DNA from: Solanum dulcamara
Lineage: Eukaryota > Streptophyta > Magnoliopsida > Solanales > Solanaceae
Assembly: GCF_947179165.1 (NCBI RefSeq)
Contig: NC_077243.1
Coordinates: 53,372,001-53,436,000 of the forward strand
Direction of reading: 5' to 3'
DNA: 64,000 nucleotides
Part shown: positions 57,291 through 64,000 of the stretch, piece after piece
Numbering within the stretch: the first letter of the stretch is position 1
Layout of the letters: every line of letters begins with the position of its first letter
Notes under the pieces: model-generated
What the model was told of the DNA's origin: nothing
The model's database searches: none
Seen by the model: the letters and a program-made list of their open reading frames with translations, nothing else
Position numbers and translations under genes: made by a program

Positions 57291-60200
57291 CAGAACCTTA
57301 CCATTCTCCATGTTCTATAACTCCCTCTAATTTCAGCAGCATAGGTGCTCTTGATTGGAAGCAAATGGGCTGATTCATTAGCCTAATCACAATAACTCAT
57401 ATAGCACCCTACTCCTACCGAGTATAAAATGGGTGCGTAATGACATGGATAATTTGGGAACCGTTAGCCTCGTATAGTCTTTCTCGACTCCTTTCAGAAC
57501 TTTAACTGGCACTTTATTCTTTTGGTTCTTTCTTCTCCCTTATCCTATATTCGATGTCGGGGAAGATATTTGGTCCACTCGTGGCCATGTCTCACTTCAC
57601 CCATAGTATCAGATCCATCTCGATAGTTTGACTTAACCCATCTCTGCATCTCTCAATAGTTAATCACAACTTGGGCTCCCTTGCCTAGGACAATAGCTGT
57701 GGAGACTCCGTAAGGTCCTACCACTCTTTTACCTTACAACTTTATACCTTCTCGGCGGAGTAGGTAACCTGTGATCGAAGGATCAAGGGTCAACACCATT
57801 AATTCACAGGTAACATTTGTGGCATTTTTAACCTTGGGTATTACTTCCTGTCATCCGTAAGTTACATCAACTGTTTTGCTTTTTCTTTCCCTCAGAGTTG
57901 GTTGCCCAGTGGTGTCGAAATTCCCTCGACTACTGGTCCCTATAACCCTTCGGTGGTTTGCCTCTTATTAACAGGTACTATGTTGACGAACTGTGGAATT
58001 CGAATGTGTCATCAGTTAGCAAGTAGCTAATCCTCCTTGTTTTGCTTAAGTCCTTGTTAGAATTACTTTAATGTATCTTATGATACTCCAGGTACATAAT
58101 CCCATATTGTCTCTCCATCCCCAGTTCAGATTCCTCCATCTCGCGTGATCATACTAGCACTAACGCATTACGTTCCATCAGAATTTCAAAGTTAAGCATG
58201 CTGGGGCGGGAGTAATATTGGGATGGGTGACCTCCTTTGGAAGTCTTTGTGTCGCGTTTCACTGTAATCCTTTCCATGACGTGCAGCCACTCAATTTAGC
58301 CCAAGATTTACCTCAGCGTTATCTCGCGAGTCTTTATGTTTTGCTTTGTCCTTTTCTCTGTTATCTTGCAACCAGTATCTGTGTAGACCTTTAGTTCCGC
58401 TATGACCATATCCCTTTTTGTACGCACCCATTCATTAGGGTGGGCTACTGAGTAGCGCCAAAGTTCGTTCATATAGTGACCCTTGGAGCTGCTTTGACTC
58501 TTGTCTATTATTATCTGGCATAGCTTTTAAGGAATTTGACATATACTCTTCTCTATCCTCGATTTACTTTGTGTTCTCCTTATTTTCTACCACAGGAGGC
58601 TTTCTATTCCATTTTGTTTGGTTATTTATCCATCGCAACATCAATTGTTACTAACTCTATAACCAACATTTTGGCTTTTGGTCAAGCATACTGTCTTTAT
58701 CCTTTGTAGTGTCTCTTGAATTATTCAATATCCTTTCATTGGTACATTCTTCTATTTTTATACGCAGCCGCCTTCTAGCGTTATATTGTTTAGGGTCTCG
58801 TCACAACCTTCTCAAAGTTGCCTTATGTAGCATTCTGGCTTCTGTTCAATTACTGGTGGCTTCCAGACCTTTCTAACTTGGTTCGGCAAGATATCTTATT
58901 GAAGTTTAGACGTCCATCTCAAATATATTACCATATCGATTGCCTTCACCTTATTTTTGCCATTTTCTCATTAACTTCCCCCCTTTAGAGGGTACTCGTG
59001 CTTTCCTCTGTATGTACTTGTAGTCATTCCAATTTCAATTAGGCGGTACTAGTATTCTGGGAATAACTATTCCAGGTTTTCTTAAAGTAGTGGCTTTGTC
59101 CCAACCTATATCCTTTGTTTCTTGGGATGAATGGAAGTTGTTCCAATTATTATTTAAGTTTGCCATCCTCGTCCCTTGAGGGATCCACTATTTTTGGGGC
59201 GACGTGGTGTACCCGCGTCATTTTTTTGTATCTTAAGCTCCATACTCTTACTGTGTACTCAACGCAGACTTTTAACTTAGTTAGCCGCTACTAATGGCGC
59301 CTTATTAGCGGTCTCACTTTATCCTTGCATACTGGTATCACATTATTTAATTCATACTTATATATCCCCCTTTTTTTTGTTCGTATTCGTATTCAGTTCC
59401 TGACATCTCTTTGAGGTGCTTCTATTAGAAGTTCTTTCCCCAATTAGTCGGTGGCAAATTATAAACTATTATCGTACATCATTTTCCAACCATTGTTGGA
59501 AGGGATCAGAACCTCTTAAACATCACAGTACTTTTTTTTTGGTAGTACTTGACCTACCTGGTCTCCTTCTGAGTTTATCCTCGAGTTATGAACAACTCAT
59601 CTAATTTACAATTAGGAGTTGAGGGCTTGGTATTTTTTTTTAAAAGAGTGAAACTCATTCACGGGACATCTTATCCTTCATTCTGAGTCCTCTGTGTATA
59701 TTCCTATAATACAAATACGGCTGGAGATACCGTAATCTGAACTTTACTACTTAAATAAGCCTTTGTTCCTCCGAAATAAAATTCTTTGAGTGAAAAGGGT
59801 GCCCCTTATCGACCACCTAAAGGGTACCTCTTACAGCTTTAGTTGAACAGAGTAGGGGTACTTGGTATCAACTCCTCAGACATCTCAAAAATCTATGCTT
59901 TACTTCCTTTTTCTTGTTCAGGGAAAATTTCGACAGAGTTTCCTCTACATTTATTACTTATCCCAAAACCTGCATGCAGAAAATACCAACAATGCCTCAC
60001 AGGGCCAGCATATATATTTACATATCATATCACAGCCGCACAGGGCTTTCAATGTCATTTTTTTATCGCAGCCACACAGGGCTTTCAACGTCAACAATAA
60101 TATAAAAATATTAGACTTACCTCATATGTCCAACTTCAAACTGCAACTATTGCACTTCCTGACTGCTTTCCCTTCAGGTTTCAGCTTTACATTTCAAATA

Positions 60201-60495
60201 ATACTTCACTACCTTACCAAATGGATATCTTCCGTGCCTTCACTTTACTTACCTGCGTGCTTTGTAACTTTCTATGTCATCAATTACTTTCTTCTGTTGG
60301 TGTCATCCTTCTGTTAAGATCCAAGGTTAGTATAAGGAATTTTTCCTATGACTCAGATCTAAAGCACGATCTCAGATGTAGAAGAAATGTAACATCCTAA
60401 ATGTCCTATAGCTTCCTGTTTATAGATGTGGCGCGCAACACATCGATAACCAAGACTCTATTAGACACGGTCTGCAGACACTCCAAGGACGAACT
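57291..60495 (-). other. R3 interior: non-coding, 5' part shared with R2
   Basis: About 59900-60495 (the 5' end in element sense) matches R2 17250-17860, including leader phrases, CACGCAGGTAAGT and TTTTCTGCATGCAGGT. 57291-59800 has no recognised similarity except the 5S-derived segment. No frame longer than about 150 codons, and none with a domain I recognise. Confidence 0.65.
58143..58258 (+). pseudogene. 5S rRNA-derived sequence
   Basis: From GATCATACTAGCACTAACGC through TCCATCAGAA, AGTTAAGCATGCTGGGGCGG and GGGATGGGTGACCTCCT to GGAAGTC, this follows plant 5S rRNA over about 112 positions with one extra base and, by my by-eye count, about 26 substitutions, mostly transitions. The internal promoter C-box (GGATGGGTGACCTCCT) is unchanged and the A-box region (AGTTAAGCATGCTGGGG) nearly so. 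It lies antisense to R3. It is not a functional 5S gene. A Cassandra-type TRIM origin (elements carrying 5S-like LTRs) or direct capture of a 5S gene are both possible. Confidence 0.85.
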
Positions 60496-60507
60496 GCTCT
60501 GATACCA
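60496..60507 (-). other. R3 primer-binding site
   Basis: The minus strand reads TGGTATCAGAGC, a perfect complement to the 3' end of initiator tRNA-Met, four bases from the LTR edge at 60512. Confidence 0.95.
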
Positions 60508-60511
60508 CTTC

Positions 60512-63500
60512 TATCACGACCCAACCCCATAGGCCGCGACTGGGGTCCGACCTGGACCCCCCGTACATATATCTATTAGCTGAGGTCACATTGAATCATA
60601 AATAAGACAATATCATGTAATAGAGCCCCACTGGGTGATAACATTTTCATAAACTGTAGCCCTTTTCGTTTGTATCACAACATGACAGGGCACGCAAGCC
60701 GACAAGGCTGCCATAACATAATAATATATATCATATATCATGTAGACCCAGCTTAATCAAACTGACATACACAACCCACATATACATGTCTGCAGACCTC
60801 TAAACATATAAATGACAACATATGGCGGGATAGGGCCCCCACCGTACCCCTGAATGGATAAAACAATTTCTATACATCCGTGGACAGTATCAAAAACTAG
60901 GCCCCGATATAATGGAGCCTCTTCCAGTTGGGCTGCATGGAATCCTAAGCTGACGGACTCCCAAAATCTGTATTTATACCTGGGGGCATGAACGCAGCCC
61001 CCCCGAGAAAGGGGGTCAGTATGATATGTGTAATGAGTATGTAAAACATAATATAATACAACTGGAAACATATCTGATATAGAGAATCAGGGGATAAGAT
61101 ATCAATTCAGAAACCTGTACCTGTACCTGTACTTTATGAATTATAAAAACATGCATGTTCGAGTCATATCATATAGCCGGCCCTTTCGGGGGTCCGGTGA
61201 ATCATCTCTGTAAAATCATCTCTGTAAAACCATCATGGCCCCAGTGCCATCACCACCTTATTACAACATATCATCATATATTTATACACGTATCTTAGCC
61301 CTCTATTGAGGGATTCAGTGAATAATGCAGTGAACTATGCACGAGAACATATCCTGGCCCGGGACTCAAGGAAAGAAGTGTTACGGTATACACTAGTAGA
61401 GTAGTGAGTAACTATATGCAATTTAAATCGTTATCAGAGACTCGACAGAATAAGAAAGTTAAGCTTTTATTTGAGAACCCGAGTAACGGTGTAGTCATCT
61501 CGAGTGTCCTCTAAATGCCATTATGGGTTGTCTCAAAAGTAATCTCGGAGGCCCTGGACACGTATTAACATAGGGCCAAATCATTTATAGAATCAGAAAC
61601 ATTTGTTGACAAATAGTTTGTAAGACTTGGAGCCTGTACATTTGTTACCTTTTTAACATATAAAAGTTTCCAGGGAAATAGTTCGATTATTATAAAAGTT
61701 CGATATTCAGACGTAAATAAGAGTACTAAGAATAGAGTTACCCCGGAACTCATATCATGTTTAACCTACAACTAAGACATGCCAGAAGAAGAAAGAGAAC
61801 AAACTATATATGGTCTGTACTTTCCTTTATGGGATCTGCATACACATATTTCATACCCGGCCCATCATGGGGCTCGGTGAATCATTATGGCATCATAATC
61901 TCACTTTCGTACCAAATACGAATCAAGGGAAATGAGAGATAGCTTTCCACATACTAGTGTTTAACACATAGAAGCCTTACTAGGCAATACTCAATTCTTG
62001 CAGAAATTCCAATACTAAGAAATGGATAGGGGTTAGGAGGCATACTTGGAGTTTTGGGAATGGAATTATCCCCACATTCCACACACAATTCACTTAAGGC
62101 TAAAGCTTGCCAAAAGGAAAGAAAGATAGTTGTACGAACTTATACCAAAACATGCCAAGAGAAAGCTTTACATACCTCTTGGGAGTTACCCTTTATCCTG
62201 CTCGCCTCAATTTCTTCCGAACCTATTCAATATAAAGTAATATGAATATCAACTACTCTTAACTTTTCAGCATCTGAGGTTACGCCTTAATGTTAATGGA
62301 ATCTATTTCCTTAGTCGTTTCCTCGGCTAGTCCTTTAGTTTGTTAAGGCGTTAACGAAAATTGGGCAGCACCTCCCCTATAATGTGCCCTATCCGAATTT
62401 CCAATTAGGTCCCTAAGACCTACAGCCAACCAACAACAACAACCTGCAGCAATTCATACCAACAATATCTAGCATAAACTCCAAACGACTTATTCGAAAA
62501 TACGATATCAAAATAGGGCGTCTAGCCTTTATTTTGTGACGCCTTTAATTATACGTAACGAGGGGTCATGTGGCTTCGACCAGCAGCACCCTAAGCCACA
62601 TTAGGACATATTAAGGCCCTGCAACAACAAGCCACACCCCTGCAGAGCAACTCATAAGAACAACACTTTGTTTCGACAACAATTCAACTATAACGACTAC
62701 AAATTAGTTTATTCCGAACGTCAAGTATTTCTAAGCCATTTTCATATTTCCAGCCACCAATAGGGCGTGTAACATGCTCCATCATAACACATAAAGCTCA
62801 AATTTAAAGAAGAAACCTTACCTTACGTTAAACTTGTCAAACTCGCCAAAACTATCCAAAATGTGAAATCTGGACAGCTTACTGTTTTACCTTGTCGCTT
62901 CGTTTCGAAGGGGTAATGGAGGGAAACAGGATTTACGTCCTTCATGAAAGTTATAGACATGTGTCTTAGGGTCGCAAAAAATTTCGAATCATCCCTACAT
63001 CAATTTTTAACAAAAATATATGACCAAAATACTCACAGCTGTCCGTGTAGGATTTCCAAAATCAAATCTGGGCAGTACCTCCTCTACACTTCATCACCCT
63101 TTTTCGAGCTTCTACAAGTAAAACTGGATTTTAGAGTCTGAACTAAAGTTATTGGTCTCTGAAATACCTTTCCAAAACATATTAAATCATTCGAAACGAA
63201 ACTGTACACAAGAAGTTATACCCATATTACTAACAACAGTCCCTTCCAAAAACGGGTTGGTTAATTAGTTCTTAACGTTTTCTCCTTCAACTTTCTCTTA
63301 TTTCTTTCCAAGTGTAAACTGCAACCATGGTTCCTTAGGCATCCTAATACACATGTATACACCCCCACATGGTTGAAAAACATTGTAGATAATTAATTCA
63401 CGGAGGAAAATTGAAGAACTCACCTTTAATTCTTCAAAAACGTTGCTGCCTTGTTCCTTTTGGTTCTTCATGTTTTTCCTCTCATTTGGATGATGTTTAT

Positions 63501-64000
63501 GGATGGAAAATGAGTTAAAGAGTCAGCCAACATGTATATATACACCTCCTTAGGAGGTGACACGTGGCAGCCCCCTAGGGTGACGCGTGGCAGCCTCCTA
63601 GGGTGACACCTCGTCCAGGCTTCCAACACAAAACTGCCACGTGGCAGCTTGGGGTCCATCCCAAGTAGGTGAGTCACCTGCCTGCTTGTCACCTGCTTGC
63701 TTCACTTTCGTAAGTTCGGAAACTAGTTTTTGCTCCCTCTCGTAGGTTCGTAATCTCGTCTTATTTTAAGAGCCTAGGTAATCCGTGCTACATAAGTTTG
63801 GTATGTAATCAAGTAACTCACGTATGTAAGATTTCTAAATTAGTAGCTTGCGTAGATAAGTCGAGTCCTACGACTCGTTACTTGGCCTCCTATTCCTTCC
63901 GGATTCTTATATGATTCCCCTTCCAACCTTCTCTACTACGGGGTATCACATCCTCCCTTCGTTGGAGTCATTTGATAGTGTCGTAGCATATCCGGTTCAT
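60512..64000 (-). repeat. R3 5' LTR (3489 bp in window)
   Basis: It starts TATCACGACCC (the terminal CA on the minus strand changed to TA) and parallels 52863-56351. By comparison about 57 bp of its outer end lie beyond the window. Confidence 0.95.

Larger units (their letters stand above)
52863..64000 (-). mobile_element. R3: young LARD-like relative of R1/R2 with 3.5 kb LTRs
   Basis: It has a 3' LTR (52863-56408), polypurine tract, a 4103-bp interior, a perfect PBS and most of the 5' LTR (60512 to the edge). Ends are TGTTACACC and CGTGACA on the minus strand. The interior has no working gag or pol, only a decayed integrase/chromodomain piece, non-coding sequence shared with R2, and a 5S-derived segment. 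Across the first ~245 bp of the two LTRs I count about ten differences, fewer than between the R2 LTRs. The left duplication would be ACCCA (52858-52862); the right end is outside the window. Confidence 0.92.

Noticed and set aside
48845..60511. Tandem element array sharing one LTR (A-LTR-R3 interior-LTR)
   Set aside because: 28 bp of a different LTR end separate A's PBS from the R3 LTR, so R3 is an insertion rather than a shared-LTR recombinant.
1..64000. Host genes, organelle insertions or functional rRNA/tRNA genes
   Set aside because: Apart from the decayed 5S-like segment nothing matched by eye, and all coding similarity falls inside mobile elements.

Overview
This window is repeat-rich, intergenic plant nuclear DNA. 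I found no host protein-coding gene and no functional RNA gene; almost every stretch I can explain is a transposable element or a fragment of one. The mixture points to an angiosperm, most likely Solanaceae. It contains chromodomain Ty3/gypsy elements with very long (about 2.8-3.5 kb) LTRs, a copia RT/RNase H remnant, a plant L1-type LINE with a C-terminal RNase H, and an RTE LINE whose 3' end is the GGTCTGCGTACACTCTACC...(TTG)n tail familiar from Solanaceae RTE/SINE sequences. The family assignment comes from recognition, not a database search.

Layout. 1-8275: R1, a minus-strand chromovirus with 3.15 kb LTRs whose 3' LTR runs off the left edge. 8276-10070: a degraded LTR-like stretch. 10075-36534: a plus-strand copia element (K) split into three pieces. 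A 2.1 kb solo LTR (10571-12704, duplication TATTC) sits in its RT. A 22 kb chromovirus block (C, 13976-35999, duplication TGTTT) sits near its 3' end. C's own 3' LTR is interrupted by R2 (14004-22149, duplication TGATG), a plus-strand non-autonomous element with 3.23 kb LTRs and only 1.7 kb of non-coding interior. The 5' side of C has been rebuilt: its gag start, PBS and most of its 5' LTR are missing. In their place lies LTR-like DNA holding a 1.7 kb AAN trinucleotide array and an almost intact RTE LINE (31369-34576, duplication AAAGTTAGAG).

36883-52862: chromovirus A (minus strand), cut in its integrase by a 10.9 kb plus-strand LINE (about 37940-48844). 52863 to the right edge: R3, a minus-strand relative of R1 and R2 inserted into the U5 end of A's 5' LTR. 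R3 has 3.5 kb LTRs and a 4.1 kb interior with only a decayed integrase/chromodomain remnant and, on the opposite strand, a 5S rRNA-derived sequence.

The genes do not form a working pathway. They are gag-PR-RT-RH-IN-chromodomain cassettes (gypsy), RT-RH (copia) and EN-RT (LINEs), nearly all broken. Insertion order, from target-site duplications and interruptions: copia before the solo LTR and before C; C before R2; A before the LINE and before R3. Points that stand out are: independent loss of the protease active site in three chromovirus copies; a UAAUGA stop-start overlap between the LINE ORFs; a series of splice-acceptor-like modules in the LINE 3' region; splice-like motifs shared by the non-coding interiors of R2 and R3; a phase-locked AAN array reading in frame into the RTE ORF; and the 5S-derived sequence in R3.
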